Positions 25,849 to 34,277 of a stretch of 37,980 bases of DNA are shown here, piece by piece. The position numbers and the translations under genes are program-made. The stretch's first letter is position 1. The number at the start of each line of letters is the position of its first letter. The notes beneath the pieces are model-generated. The model was given only the letters and a program-made list of their open reading frames with translations. It was not told the origin of the DNA and made no database searches. The stretch comes from Spirochaetota bacterium (GTDB taxonomy: Bacteria > Spirochaetota > Spirochaetia > ARS1246), in assembly GCA_024275515.1 (NCBI GenBank), contig JAJRYZ010000291.1, forward strand, positions 1 to 37,980, in the 5' to 3' direction.

Positions 25849-26848
25849 GTTCGGGCGCCTCGAGCGAGAGCAACTCGTACGCGCGGGCGGTGACCACCCG
25901 TCCGCGCGGCGTACGTTTGAGAAAACCTCGCTGAATCAGATAAGGTTCGTAGAAATCCTCCAGCGTTTCGGGCGCTTCTCCGACGGAAATGGCGAGGGTC
26001 TCGGCGCCGACCGGGCCGCCCCCGTATCTCTCAATTATCACCCGCAGAATCTCCCGATCGTGCCGCTCGAGCCCCTGCGAATCGATCTGCAACCGTTCGA
26101 GTCCGCCGGCGACGGTTTCGGCCCGGATCGCTCCATCGCCGATCACCTGCGCGAAATCGCGCATTCTTCTGAGCAATCGGTTCGCGACGCGAGGCGTTCC
26201 GCGGGCGCATTGCGCAAGCAACTCCGCCGCTTCGTGATCGATCGTGATTCCGAGAATTCCGGCCGAGCGCATGAGCACCTGGATAATTTCGGTTTCGGAG
26301 TAATAGTTCATTCGAATCGAGATCCCGAAACGACTGTGCAGCGGCCCCGACACCTGCCCGGCTTTGGTGGTAGCTCCCATCAGCGTGAATCGGGGAATGG
26401 GAATCCGGATCGTTCTCGCCGCAGGGCCCTGCCCGATAACCCAGTCGATTTCGTAATCCTCCATGGCCGTATAGAGCATCTCCTCGATCGCGGGCTTGAG
26501 TCGGTGTATTTCGTCGATAAAAAACACCGACGATTCGGTAATCGTCGTGAGAATGCCGGCGAGGTCTTTGGGTTTCTCCAAGGCGGGAGCGGAAGTCGCC
26601 TTGAACTCGACGAGCAGCTCGTTGGCCATGATTCCGGCAAGCGTCGTTTTGCCGAGCCCCGGCGGCCCGCTCAAGAAAACATGGTCAAGCGCCTCTTTGC
26701 GCTCCCGCGCGGCTTGAATAAAGATCGCCAGATTGGCCTTGATGTCGGTCTGCCCCTGGAAATCCTTCAAGAGCTTGGGGCGAAGCGAGGTTTCGGATGA
26801 GTCTTCCTCTCCGCGAAAGCTCGTTGAAAGAATCTGTTTGCCGCTCAT
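25823..26848 (-). CDS. ruvB: Holliday junction branch migration helicase RuvB
   Basis: Hexameric AAA+ motor that drives branch migration together with RuvA. From the ATG at 26848 the protein has 341 residues; a GTG at 26881 would add 11. Walker A is GPPGLGKTTLA, Walker B FFIDEIHRL, sensor 1 LMGATTKAG and the arginine-finger region PLHSRFGISIRM, followed by the C-terminal winged helix (AYELLSLEAPEHG). The AGGAGG-like sequence lies 15 bases before the ATG, inside the end of ruvA. It overlaps queA by 26 bases. Confidence 0.97.
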   Translation of the reverse strand: MSGKQILSTSFRGEEDSSETSLRPKLLKDFQGQTDIKANLAIFIQAARERKEALDHVFLSGPPGLGKTTLAGIMANELLVEFKATSAPALEKPKDLAGILTTITESSVFFIDEIHRLKPAIEEMLYTAMEDYEIDWVIGQGPAARTIRIPIPRFTLMGATTKAGQVSGPLHSRFGISIRMNYYSETEIIQVLMRSAGILGITIDHEAAELLAQCARGTPRVANRLLRRMRDFAQVIGDGAIRAETVAGGLERLQIDSQGLERHDREILRVIIERYGGGPVGAETLAISVGEAPETLEDFYEPYLIQRGFLKRTPRGRVVTARAYELLSLEAPEHGEQELLF

Positions 26849-26858
26849 CGAGTGTTTT

Positions 26859-27455
26859 TCAGCCCTCCTGAGCCCGGGCACTCAAACGGACGATCGCTCG
26901 ACGGAGGAGTTCTCCCTCCTCGCCTCTGCCATCGGGCGACTCCGCACGAAGCGCGGTTACGACGGTCTTCGCTTTGCCCCGGTCGAAACCCATTTCGACG
27001 AGCGCTTCGACGATATCGTCGGCGCGTCCCCCCGTCGAGGATGTTTCGCGAAGCGACAGTTTGCCCCGCAGCGTCAGAAGGATCTTCTGTGCGGTTTTTT
27101 TTCCCAGACCGGGAACTCTCGTCAACGCCTCCACGTTCTCCTCGTCGAGACTCCTCACCAGTTGTTCGACGCTCATTCCCGACAGTATTCGAAGCGCCTG
27201 GCGCGGACCGATTCCGCCGACGCGAAGCAGATCGGTAAAAACCGAGCGCTCCGCGGCGGTCGCGAAACCGAAAAGCGACAGCTGATCGTCACGATGATGC
27301 ACGTAGGTAAAAACACGCGTCGATTCACCGATTCCCGGAAGCGTCTCGGCGGTTTTCGCCGAGATCTGCAGCGCCCACTCGATTCCACCTCCGGTTTCGA
27401 GGTGCAAAGCATTCGGCTCGACTCCGGAAATCGTCCCGGTAAGGCTATGGATCAT
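26859..27455 (-). CDS. ruvA: Holliday junction branch migration protein RuvA
   Basis: Tetrameric four-way junction binder and RuvB loader. The 198 residues contain the N-terminal OB fold (MIHSLTGTISGVEP), paired helix-hairpin-helix motifs (LLRVGGIGPRQALRILSG and LTRVPGLGKKTAQKILL) and a C-terminal RuvB-contacting helical domain (DIVEALVEMGFDRGKAKTVV). Overlaps ruvC by 11 bases at its start and is followed by ruvB within about 10 bases. Gene order ruvC-ruvA-ruvB is the usual one. Confidence 0.97.
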   Translation of the reverse strand: MIHSLTGTISGVEPNALHLETGGGIEWALQISAKTAETLPGIGESTRVFTYVHHRDDQLSLFGFATAAERSVFTDLLRVGGIGPRQALRILSGMSVEQLVRSLDEENVEALTRVPGLGKKTAQKILLTLRGKLSLRETSSTGGRADDIVEALVEMGFDRGKAKTVVTALRAESPDGRGEEGELLRRAIVRLSARAQEG

Positions 27456-27951
27456 TGCCGGCCTCGATTCTCATTTCCGTAGTATAGCGATTGTAGCAGC
27501 AAATTGCGGCCGCGAGCGCGTCGGCGGCGTGATCGGGATGCGGCACTTCCGACAAACCCAGCAGAACCCGGACGAGCTCCTGCACCTGCGCCTTGGGCGC
27601 CTTTCCCGAGCCGCTGATCGCCTGTTTGATTTCCTGCGGCGGGTACTCGCGCGTTTCAACACCCTCCTGGAACAGCGCGAGCATCAACACGCCGCGGGCC
27701 TGCGCCACCGGAAAGGCGCTCGTGATGTTTCGCGCGAAATAGAGCGACTCGACGCCGGCAACGGCGGGGTGATATCGGCGTACGACTTCGACGATTCCGT
27801 CGTAGATAACGGACAGCCGCATCCCGCTGGAAAGTCCGACCTCGGTTTCGATGGTCCCGTGAGCGACGTATCGGTATCTCGTCGATTCGGCTTTGATGAC
27901 TCCGTATCCGGTTGTGGCGATTCCGGGGTCGATTCCCAGAACGACCGTCAT
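27445..27951 (-). CDS. ruvC: Holliday junction resolvase RuvC
   Basis: Dimeric endonuclease that cuts four-way junctions. The 168 residues show the RNase H-like active site: LGIDPGIATTGYG (first aspartate, residue 8), AGVESLYFARN (glutamate near 70), and HPDHAADALAAAIC with the closing acidic pair near 140. Length is close to the family norm of about 170. It follows yebC by 21 bases and overlaps ruvA, so the three ruv genes should be made together. Confidence 0.97.
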   Translation of the reverse strand: MTVVLGIDPGIATTGYGVIKAESTRYRYVAHGTIETEVGLSSGMRLSVIYDGIVEVVRRYHPAVAGVESLYFARNITSAFPVAQARGVLMLALFQEGVETREYPPQEIKQAISGSGKAPKAQVQELVRVLLGLSEVPHPDHAADALAAAICCYNRYTTEMRIEAGNDP

Positions 27952-27972
27952 GCAACGTCCCGTCGAGCCCGG

Positions 27973-28716
27973 CTATGTTTCAAGCTCGAAATCGTCGGGT
28001 ATGTCGAGATTTGTGGAAACGTTTTGCACGTCGTCGTGCTCGTCCAGATTCTCGATAAGGTTCAACGCCTTTCTCGTCGTCCCATCGTCGAGCGCAACAC
28101 TCGCGTCGGGGACCATCGTCACCTCGGCCGAAGTGTTTTCGATTCCCGCGTCGGTGAGCGACGTGAGAACTTTCTCGAATGATTCAGGTTCGGTAACGAC
28201 TTCGATATACCCACCGTCGTTCGTCACGTCGTCGGCGCCCGCCTCGAGCGCGACATCGATCACCGTGTCTTCGTCGTACCGCTCGCCGTCGACCGCGATA
28301 ACCCCCTTGCGCTGGAACAGATACGAGACGCACCCGGTCTCGCCGAGGTTACCGTTGCCTTTGGTGAGGATGTTGCGAATATCGGCCGCGGTGCGGTTCT
28401 TGTTATCCGTCAGACACTGTATGAGTATGGCGACGCCCCCCGGACCGTACGCCTCGTAGGTCAACTCGGTATAGTCCACGCCCTCCAGCTCGCCGGTGCC
28501 CTTTTTTATCGCGCGCTCGATGTTGTCTTTGGGCATGTTCGCCGACTTCGCCTTGAGAATCGCCGTACGTAGACGCGGGTTGGCGTTTTCGTCTCCACCA
28601 CCGGTCCGCGCCGCCACCGTGATTTCCTTTATCAGTTTTGTGAACAACCGCCCGCGCTTGGCGTCCTCGGCGCCTTTTTTGTGACGAATGGTCGCCCATT
28701 TGCTGTGTCCAGACAT
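27973..28716 (-). CDS. YebC/PmpR-family protein
   Basis: Member of the widely conserved YebC family, described variously as transcriptional regulators and, more recently, as factors that help ribosomes through difficult proline stretches. The 247 residues start [22 protein letters not shown], a hallmark, and continue with [14 protein letters not shown] and [14 protein letters not shown]. The ATG at 28716 has GAGGAG 8 bases upstream. It stands first in the yebC-ruvC-ruvA-ruvB-queA order, found also in E. coli as yebC-ruvC-ruvAB, and may have its own promoter. Confidence 0.95.
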   Translation of the reverse strand: MSGHSKWATIRHKKGAEDAKRGRLFTKLIKEITVAARTGGGDENANPRLRTAILKAKSANMPKDNIERAIKKGTGELEGVDYTELTYEAYGPGGVAILIQCLTDNKNRTAADIRNILTKGNGNLGETGCVSYLFQRKGVIAVDGERYDEDTVIDVALEAGADDVTNDGGYIEVVTEPESFEKVLTSLTDAGIENTSAEVTMVPDASVALDDGTTRKALNLIENLDEHDDVQNVSTNLDIPDDFELET

Positions 28717-28742
28717 CTTCTGATCTCCTCGGGGTGGCGAAG

Positions 28743-28770
28743 CGTATCACGCGCCGAGTTGACGCGTCAA
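28743..28770 (-). promoter_or_regulatory. Candidate promoter for yebC-ruvCAB-queA
   Basis: On the minus strand TTGACG (28765-28770) is followed after 16 bases by GATACG (28743-28748), in the gap between hemW and yebC. The -10 match is weak. Confidence 0.35.
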
Positions 28771-28778
28771 TATTGCCC

Positions 28779-30032
28779 CTACCGGCGCTTCGGCGCCGAG
28801 CGACCGTGGCCGTACCTTGCGCCGCCCGGCCAGTCGCAGCGCGCCGGGACGAGAAAACCGATTTCCGCGGCGATCGACGTCAGTATCGAATCGAGAAAAA
28901 ACCTCCCGCGCCCGGCGGTCCGGACGGCGGTTTCGTTCACTTCGAGATCGCCGCGCGCCTCGGCGGCCGCGATCGCTTTCGGGGCCGCGTCGACCGGGTC
29001 TACGCCGAAAACCGACCGCAGTCGCGCCCGGTCGACGCCTTCGTCGGTCCGAAGATTCATCATGATGTGCTCCAGATAGAACTCCTCCGGAGTGATCGAC
29101 TCGACCCGGTAGGACGGCGACGGAATCGCTCGCGACGCCTCGATTCGAAGCGGGCCTTGTTCCCCCGCCAGAGTCGATACCGCCCCGGGGCCGATCCCGA
29201 GATAGGGCGCCATTCTCCAATAACCCATGTTATGCGCGCACCGCCGAACCCCGCCCCGACCGATCACCGCGAAACTCGATACTTCATACCACCGATACCC
29301 CGCCCGTTCGAGCGCATCGATCCCTTCTCGCCACAGTTCGCTTTGAAAATCCTCATCGACGGGCGATGCGGCTCCGCTCCCGATTGAAACAGAGAGAGGA
29401 GTGCCCGGTTCCACGGTGAGTAGGTAGAGCGAAACATGCGCGGGTCGGTAGCGGGTGGTAAGGATGTCGATCGACCGCGCGGCCTCCCCACGCGTCCGTC
29501 CCGCGACGATCAGGTCGACGTTGAGGAGCCCCCGATACCGGGCGCGTATCATTTCGAGGGCGGCGTGGTTGATCCGGGCCGTCGCGCGCCGACCGAGGTA
29601 GCGGAGCGTCAAGTCGCAGAAGCTCTGTATTCCGAGGCTCAGCCGTCCGACCCTGTGCCTGTCGAGTGCGTCGAGAAACGGTTCGTCGATCGACTCGGGA
29701 TTCGCCTCGATCGTGAACTCACCCGGCGGCGCCGGCAGGACGCGACCGACCGATTCCAAAAACGCGTCGAGGACCTCGCGCGGGAGCGAGCTCGGCGTTC
29801 CTCCCCCGACGTAGAGCGAACGGATCTCCCGGAGGCGTCCCGCGGTTTGCAGTCTCTCCAGCGCGTCGCGCAGATCGTCGACCGTCCGCCGGACGGTCGT
29901 GCTCACAAGACGATCGGAGGCGGGGACGACGGAAAAGAAGTCGCAATAGCCGCACTTCCTGCTGCAGAAGGGAAGATGGAGATAGACGGAAAGCGAATCG
30001 TGGGCGGCGAAAGTGAGGCTATTGGGGAACAC
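28779..30032 (-). CDS. hemW: Radical SAM heme chaperone HemW-like protein
   Basis: HemN-family radical SAM protein of the HemW branch, thought to bind and deliver heme rather than decarboxylate coproporphyrinogen. The 417 residues have the iron-sulfur motif CSRKCGYCDFF near residue 23 (C-x3-C-x2-C followed by D and F, as in HemW, with no fourth cysteine directly after as in the oxidase), the SAM-binding YVGGGTPSSL, IEANPESI and RLSLGIQSF, and a HemW-type C-terminal domain. The start is a GTG at 30032, 14 bases inside the end of the second signal peptidase gene. No heme biosynthesis gene is in the window. HemW and the oxidase are often confused in annotation. Confidence 0.88.
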   Translation of the reverse strand: MFPNSLTFAAHDSLSVYLHLPFCSRKCGYCDFFSVVPASDRLVSTTVRRTVDDLRDALERLQTAGRLREIRSLYVGGGTPSSLPREVLDAFLESVGRVLPAPPGEFTIEANPESIDEPFLDALDRHRVGRLSLGIQSFCDLTLRYLGRRATARINHAALEMIRARYRGLLNVDLIVAGRTRGEAARSIDILTTRYRPAHVSLYLLTVEPGTPLSVSIGSGAASPVDEDFQSELWREGIDALERAGYRWYEVSSFAVIGRGGVRRCAHNMGYWRMAPYLGIGPGAVSTLAGEQGPLRIEASRAIPSPSYRVESITPEEFYLEHIMMNLRTDEGVDRARLRSVFGVDPVDAAPKAIAAAEARGDLEVNETAVRTAGRGRFFLDSILTSIAAEIGFLVPARCDWPGGARYGHGRSAPKRR

Positions 30033-30765
30033 CGAAATCCGACAGCGGCCGGTAGCGCAGGAGTACGCGAGCGGTGATCGCCTCGATTCCGACGGGGCCC
30101 CAATACCGGGAATCGTTGGTAAAGCTGCGATTGTCGCTCATCAGGAAATACTCCCCCTCGTCGAGCTCGAACTCCCGCGGTGAATCCGAAAACGGCAGCG
30201 ACTCGTTCCACGCGTCGGGCAGTGGATCGAAAGTCGTCGAATACCCCCGGCGGGAAAGGTCGACCTCGGGAATGAACCGCTTCGACCCGGCCGGTCGCAC
30301 CTCCGCCGCGAACGCGGCCACTCGCACCGTGTCGCCGGGCAGTCCGATGACCCTCCGGATGAGCTCCGCCTGCTCTATGCCGCCGGCGCGCGAAAGCACC
30401 CTTACTTTTTGAAGCGTAAAGAACGAAACGACCGGCGACACCGCTTCAAGGAACCACGTACTTCGATAGTAGGGCGGCCGAACAAGAACGAGATCGCCCC
30501 GACGCGGCAAGGTAACCGGAGGCATCTTCCAGTTGAAGAATGGAACCACCGGGCCGTAGACGAGCGGCGTGACGAACAGACGGTCCCCCGGGACCACCGT
30601 CGGTTCCATCGACGATGAACCGGCGGCAATCGTGCGAAGCAGAAAAGAGGTAACGATAAGATAGGAGAAAAACAGGCCAAGGAAAAAGAAAAGCACCGAA
30701 GCGATCCGGCGCACCGCGGACGGACGTTCGCGATAGAGCCGGTACTCCCGATGTCTCCCAATCAT
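30019..30765 (-). CDS. Signal peptidase I paralogue lacking the catalytic lysine
   Basis: S26-family membrane protease fold, 248 residues from the ATG at 30765, which forms an ATGA overlap with the upstream lepB-like gene. One transmembrane helix (about 20-42) precedes the serine box GSSSMEPTVVPGDR (Ser52 at the nucleophile position). The lysine box normally reads I-K-R-x-V-G-x-P-G-D; here it is LIRRVIGLPGDT, so Arg137 stands where the general-base lysine should be (codon CGG). The last box is intact (MSDNRSFTNDSRYWGP). It is therefore either inactive, differently wired, or an altered-specificity partner of the upstream enzyme. The open frame extends to 30915 but only the ATG at 30765 begins the mature pattern. 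Confidence 0.87.
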   Translation of the reverse strand: MIGRHREYRLYRERPSAVRRIASVLFFFLGLFFSYLIVTSFLLRTIAAGSSSMEPTVVPGDRLFVTPLVYGPVVPFFNWKMPPVTLPRRGDLVLVRPPYYRSTWFLEAVSPVVSFFTLQKVRVLSRAGGIEQAELIRRVIGLPGDTVRVAAFAAEVRPAGSKRFIPEVDLSRRGYSTTFDPLPDAWNESLPFSDSPREFELDEGEYFLMSDNRSFTNDSRYWGPVGIEAITARVLLRYRPLSDFGVPQ

Positions 30766-31739
30766 CGTATCTTCGACATCCTCGCCGGTGGCCAGTAGAT
30801 GAACATCCCCCTGCCCAGGACGTTGTCGAGGCTTACCGGGCCGAAATACCGGGCGTCGTTCGAATTGTCGCGATTGTCCCCCATCGGGAAGATCCACCCT
30901 TCGGGAATATACCAACCGAGCGAGTACTTACCATATTCGCTGCGATACCGCTCCACGTGCGGATAGATCTGGTGCATCGTCTCGTTGAAAACGGCCCATC
31001 GCTGATAGGCGTCGCTCTTGACCGTTTGTGCGTCTGCGAGCGTCGTCCGGTCGGCGGCCGGAGGCTCGAGCCCCTGATCGGTATAGGCGCCCGATCGCAC
31101 CGCCGCGTTGATCGCCTCGTATTCGGACGGTCGGATCATTCTGCGGGTAGTGAACTGCGTCTCGCGATAGTGCTTGACCGCCTCCTCCGTCGTCCACAAA
31201 GACATTCCGGGAAGCCGGACCTGGAGATTGCCTTCGCGGATGCGAAGTCTGTCTCCGCCGGTTCCGACGGCGCGTTTGATAAGGAAGTGCGCCCGGGGCA
31301 TTCCGTTCTCGTCGCGGTCGATATCGACGAGCGACAGGGTAAGCATATAGATTACACGCTGCAGGACGTCGAAAAGAGGTCCCTTGGACAGGTAGGTCGG
31401 GCTTTCGAAGATGATAACGCGATTCCTCCGCGGTTGAGCAAAGCCGCGAATCTTGAGCATCCCGGGGATAAGCTCGGGACCGTAGACGAGCTTATTGACG
31501 AAGATCCGATCGGAGATCTTAAGTGTATTCTCCATCGAACCGCTGGGAATCTGGTACGCCTGAAACAAATATTGGTTTATCAACAACACCACCACGGCCG
31601 CCCACAGAAACGCGTCGACCCATTCGACGATCGGGTGCCGCTTTTTTTGCCGGATCTTCTTTTTCAGGTGCCGGCGCTTCCGCCAAGTAAGGACCCGCTC
31701 GGTATATACCACAACGGAAGAGTACCATCGATCCATCAT
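30762..31739 (-). CDS. lepB: Signal peptidase I
   Basis: Removes signal peptides from exported proteins on the outer face of the inner membrane. The 325 residues from the ATG at 31739 have a basic cytoplasmic start, one transmembrane helix (about 42-58), the serine box YQIPSGSMENTL (Ser68) and the lysine box FLIKRAVGTGGDRL (Lys155), so the Ser/Lys dyad is present although the usual proline of the lysine box is missing. An insertion of about 110 residues precedes the last box, MGDNRDNSNDARYFGP. Start choices are a GTG at 31787 and two adjacent ATGs (31739, 31736); GAAGAAG before the ATG pair favours these. It is the first gene of the leftward series and shares its upstream gap with the rightward promoter. 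Confidence 0.93.
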   Translation of the reverse strand: MMDRWYSSVVVYTERVLTWRKRRHLKKKIRQKKRHPIVEWVDAFLWAAVVVLLINQYLFQAYQIPSGSMENTLKISDRIFVNKLVYGPELIPGMLKIRGFAQPRRNRVIIFESPTYLSKGPLFDVLQRVIYMLTLSLVDIDRDENGMPRAHFLIKRAVGTGGDRLRIREGNLQVRLPGMSLWTTEEAVKHYRETQFTTRRMIRPSEYEAINAAVRSGAYTDQGLEPPAADRTTLADAQTVKSDAYQRWAVFNETMHQIYPHVERYRSEYGKYSLGWYIPEGWIFPMGDNRDNSNDARYFGPVSLDNVLGRGMFIYWPPARMSKIR

Positions 31740-31774
31740 AACTTCTTCGCGGACGGTAACATAGAACCGTTGCG

Positions 31775-31803
31775 TTGACAAGCTCACGACCCGCTCCTAT
31801 AAT
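31775..31803 (+). promoter_or_regulatory. Consensus promoter for the PEGA/SUMF1-like gene and smpB
   Basis: Perfect TTGACA (31775-31780), a 17-base spacer and perfect TATAAT (31798-31803). The ATG of the next gene is at 31812, only 8 bases after the -10 box, so the transcript should begin at or a base or two before the start codon. Confidence 0.8.
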
Positions 31804-31811
31804 CCGCTGCC

Positions 31812-33428
31812 ATGGCCGCAGGAAAACACGCAGAACAATCGCCGGAAGACGTACGCGTACGTCTCAAACCGTTTCTGGGCGTGCAGCCGGGTGTTTACCT
31901 CACGGTCCTCTACTCGCTCATCACGTTTTCGGCGCTTTTTTTTCTATTGTTTTTCCCCGGCATTCGCAGCTACGGAAGTCGCTTGACGATCGACAGCTCT
32001 CCCGACGACGCGGCGGTCTACGTCGACGGCCGCTACGCGGGAAGCACTCCGCTCACCGTGCAGGTTGCTTCGGGCGAGCGGACGATCGAGGTATCCCGTT
32101 TCGCTTTTCTCCCGGCGTCGGCCACGATCGATGTGCCGGGCAGGGTTTTCGCGTCGCTGCTGTTTCCGAAGCGGGTCGCGCGTCACTTCGATTTGGAGCT
32201 GGAGTCCGGGGAACGTCTTCTCTCCGAAGCTTTTCGCGAACTGTCCGGGTGGGCGCTCGTATCGCCCTTCTCGTCCACCTATACTCCCGAACCGGTGGCC
32301 TCGCGGGCGATGAAGGCGTTCGTCGAGACCGGGGGGGCCGCCGAACTTGCCGACGCTTTTCTCACGGCGGCGTTGCTGAACGCCGCCGAGCCGCCGCTCG
32401 CCGCCGACATACTGCGGGCGGCGGTCTATCGTTTTTCCGGCCCCGGTCTCCCGACGCCGCAGTCGATGCTCGAGACGGTACGGTTTTTCATACAACTTGC
32501 CGGTGCGTATGAGAACATCATTTTTCTTGTCTCCGATTTCGCCGCCGCCGGCGGCGCCGAGAGGGTGCTTGAACGGCCGTGGTACTCTTCCCTCGTACGC
32601 CGTTACGGCGAAAGTCTCGCGTTGGGTGAGGCGCCTTCGGTCGACGACGACCGAATCGGTTTCGCCGTTCGGGAAATGGCCGGAAGAAAGTTCGTTTCGA
32701 TTCCGACCGGCGCTTTTGTTCAGGGTTACTCCGCATCCGGACGCGAGCATCCGCATCTGCGCTATGTGAAGTCTTATTTTTTGCAGCAGGGCGAAGTCAC
32801 GCGCGGCGAATACGCGGAGTTTTTGCAGCACAACGCGTACTGGCGTCCGGAGAATCTCGACGCTCTATTGGCCGACGGCGTGGTCACGAAAGACTACCTC
32901 TACGATTGGACCCGGCAGGATCGGGAACGCGCGCAGAGCGGAGAAGTCTCCCGACCCGACCAACCGCTGCGGTACGTCTCGTTTTATGCGGCCGAAGCCT
33001 ATGCGCGCTGGGTCACGTCATTGCTTCCCGACGGCTTTGTTGCCGGGTTGCCGACGGAATCCGAGTGGGAACGCGCGGCGCAGCTTGTCGCCGACGATCC
33101 GGAAAAGGTATTCGCCGTTCGCAAGACCGCGCCTTCCGCGCTGACGGTATTCGAACGGGCGCGCGCCCGGCCGGCGCAACTCCTCGGAAGCCTCTGGGAG
33201 TGGACCGGCAGCTGGTACTTTCCTCTCGCCTACTACGCCACCGGATTCGACGGCTCCACCGCCGAGGAGCGCGTAACCCGTTTCGCCGGCGCTGAGCGTG
33301 TTGTTCGCGGCGGCTCCTGGGCCGACACGGTTATCGAACGTATCGAAGTATCGACGCGCGGCTCCTACAGGCCCGAGTGGTGCACACCTTTTGTCGGGTT
33401 CAGGCTCGCCGTTGTCGAATCGTTATGA
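31812..33428 (+). CDS. Membrane-anchored PEGA and SUMF1-like protein
   Basis: The 538 residues comprise a short cytoplasmic start, one transmembrane helix (about 28-50), a PEGA-type beta domain (about 57-100, with DDAAVYVDGRYAGSTPL), a helical middle region (about 130-285), and a C-terminal sulfatase-modifying-factor-like fold (about 293-536; FVSIPTGAFVQGYSASG, GEVTRGEYAEFL, LPTESEWERAA, WEWTGSWY, VVRGGSWAD, PFVGFRLAV). The catalytic cysteine pair of true formylglycine-generating enzyme is absent from the RGGSW region, so it is not expected to modify sulfatases. Related proteins without that pair act as ligand- or glycan-binding domains. The membrane topology puts both domains outside the cytoplasm. 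The stop overlaps the smpB start as ATGA, and no Shine-Dalgarno sequence precedes its own ATG. Confidence 0.85.
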   Translation: MAAGKHAEQSPEDVRVRLKPFLGVQPGVYLTVLYSLITFSALFFLLFFPGIRSYGSRLTIDSSPDDAAVYVDGRYAGSTPLTVQVASGERTIEVSRFAFLPASATIDVPGRVFASLLFPKRVARHFDLELESGERLLSEAFRELSGWALVSPFSSTYTPEPVASRAMKAFVETGGAAELADAFLTAALLNAAEPPLAADILRAAVYRFSGPGLPTPQSMLETVRFFIQLAGAYENIIFLVSDFAAAGGAERVLERPWYSSLVRRYGESLALGEAPSVDDDRIGFAVREMAGRKFVSIPTGAFVQGYSASGREHPHLRYVKSYFLQQGEVTRGEYAEFLQHNAYWRPENLDALLADGVVTKDYLYDWTRQDRERAQSGEVSRPDQPLRYVSFYAAEAYARWVTSLLPDGFVAGLPTESEWERAAQLVADDPEKVFAVRKTAPSALTVFERARARPAQLLGSLWEWTGSWYFPLAYYATGFDGSTAEERVTRFAGAERVVRGGSWADTVIERIEVSTRGSYRPEWCTPFVGFRLAVVESL

Positions 33429-33895
33429 GCGCCGAAGGCGCGGCCGCCGGGACCAAGACCCTGGCGGTCAACCGACGCGCCCGATTCAGTTATGAGATAG
33501 ATGAGCGGATCGAGTGCGGGATCGAGTTGCGCGGCACCGAAGTCAAATCGATGAAATCGGGCCGGTTCTCGTTTTCCGACGCGTATTGCCGCATCGTTAA
33601 TAACGAACTCTGGTTAATCGGTTTTCACATTTCGCCGTACGAACAGGGCAACCTGTTCAACCACGATCCCGATCGCGAACGTAAACTCCTCGCGCATCGC
33701 GACGAGATCAAGCGGCTACGACGCAAAGTGGATGAACGCGGCTATACGCTTATTCCTACGCGATTCTATCTGAAACGAGGACTGGTCAAGGTGGAGGTCG
33801 GGCTCGGCAAGGGAAAGAAGCTCGCGGACAAACGCCAGGCGATCAAGGAGCGCGACATGAAGCGAGACGCCGAGCGGGAGCTTCACAGACGATAG
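33425..33895 (+). CDS. smpB: SsrA-binding protein SmpB
   Basis: Binds tmRNA and takes the place of the anticodon arm during rescue of stalled ribosomes. The 156-residue form from the ATG at 33425 shows the family pattern: RRARFSYEIDERIECGIELR, GTEVKSMKSGRFSFSDAYC, ISPYEQGNLFNHDPDRERKL, then LKRGLVKVEVGLGKGKKLAD and the basic C-terminal tail RQAIKERDMKRDAERE that inserts into the mRNA channel. The frame is open from 33377 but the ATGA overlap with the preceding gene marks the start. ssrA, its RNA partner, is about 380 bases downstream on the same strand. Confidence 0.97.
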   Translation: MSAEGAAAGTKTLAVNRRARFSYEIDERIECGIELRGTEVKSMKSGRFSFSDAYCRIVNNELWLIGFHISPYEQGNLFNHDPDRERKLLAHRDEIKRLRRKVDERGYTLIPTRFYLKRGLVKVEVGLGKGKKLADKRQAIKERDMKRDAERELHRR

Positions 33896-34205
33896 GAGGG
33901 CGAAGGTTCGCGACAAGCGTCGCGTTCGATTCTTCGATGAACCGTCGACAATCGCTTCGACCGGAATCTCGACGGGATCTCCAAGACGCGGTTTCCGGCT
34001 CACGGCAGGTCGGATTACTACCAAGAGAATGATGATCATTTCGCGGCGGTCGATCTCGGCCGAAATCCTCGCCGCATGACCGGGAGGTCGGACTTGGCGC
34101 CTTCCTGCTCCCTGCGGCCGGCGCCAATCACTTTCGACTGCTTCGTCGTCCCGCCGCAACCGCAGCCGGACGATTATTTAGCTGGACAACCGGCCGATCG
34201 ACATG
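33896..34205. other. Gap between smpB and the ssrA promoter, no convincing gene
   Basis: No protein I can support. Just after smpB there is a 6-bp hairpin with a 4-base loop (CGCGAC and GTCGCG around 33910) without a T-run, and an 8-bp inverted repeat TTGGCGCC / GGCGCCAA near 34093-34126. Open frames on the minus strand across smpB and this gap lack any recognised motif. Confidence 0.5.
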
Positions 34206-34211
34206 TATCCT
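34183..34211 (+). promoter_or_regulatory. Candidate promoter for ssrA
   Basis: TGGACA (34183-34188), a 17-base spacer and TATCCT (34206-34211). A second -10-like TATACT is at 34212-34217 without a matching -35. Transcription would begin around 34218, leaving about 60 bases before the mature tmRNA 5' end. Confidence 0.5.
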
Positions 34212-34228
34212 TATACTAGGGACCTTTT

Positions 34229-34261
34229 CGTTCGGTCTTTCGGCACGCGAAAGACCGAACG
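34229..34261 (+). repeat. Perfect 14-bp inverted repeat in the ssrA leader
   Basis: CGTTCGGTCTTTCG and CGAAAGACCGAACG flank a 5-base loop. It lies between the candidate promoter and the mature tmRNA start at 34278. No T-tract follows on either strand in a position that would suit a terminator. A precursor hairpin for 5' processing, or a protein binding site, is possible. Confidence 0.8.
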
Positions 34262-34277
34262 GGGACGGATCCCGTGG

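Noticed and set aside
31770-31790. Minus-strand promoter for lepB overlapping the rightward promoter
   Set aside because: TTGTCA is present on the minus strand but no -10 box lies at a proper distance.
33716-34159. Minus-strand frame of 147 codons over the end of smpB and the gap
   Set aside because: Half of it is antisense to smpB and the rest has no family signal or start context.
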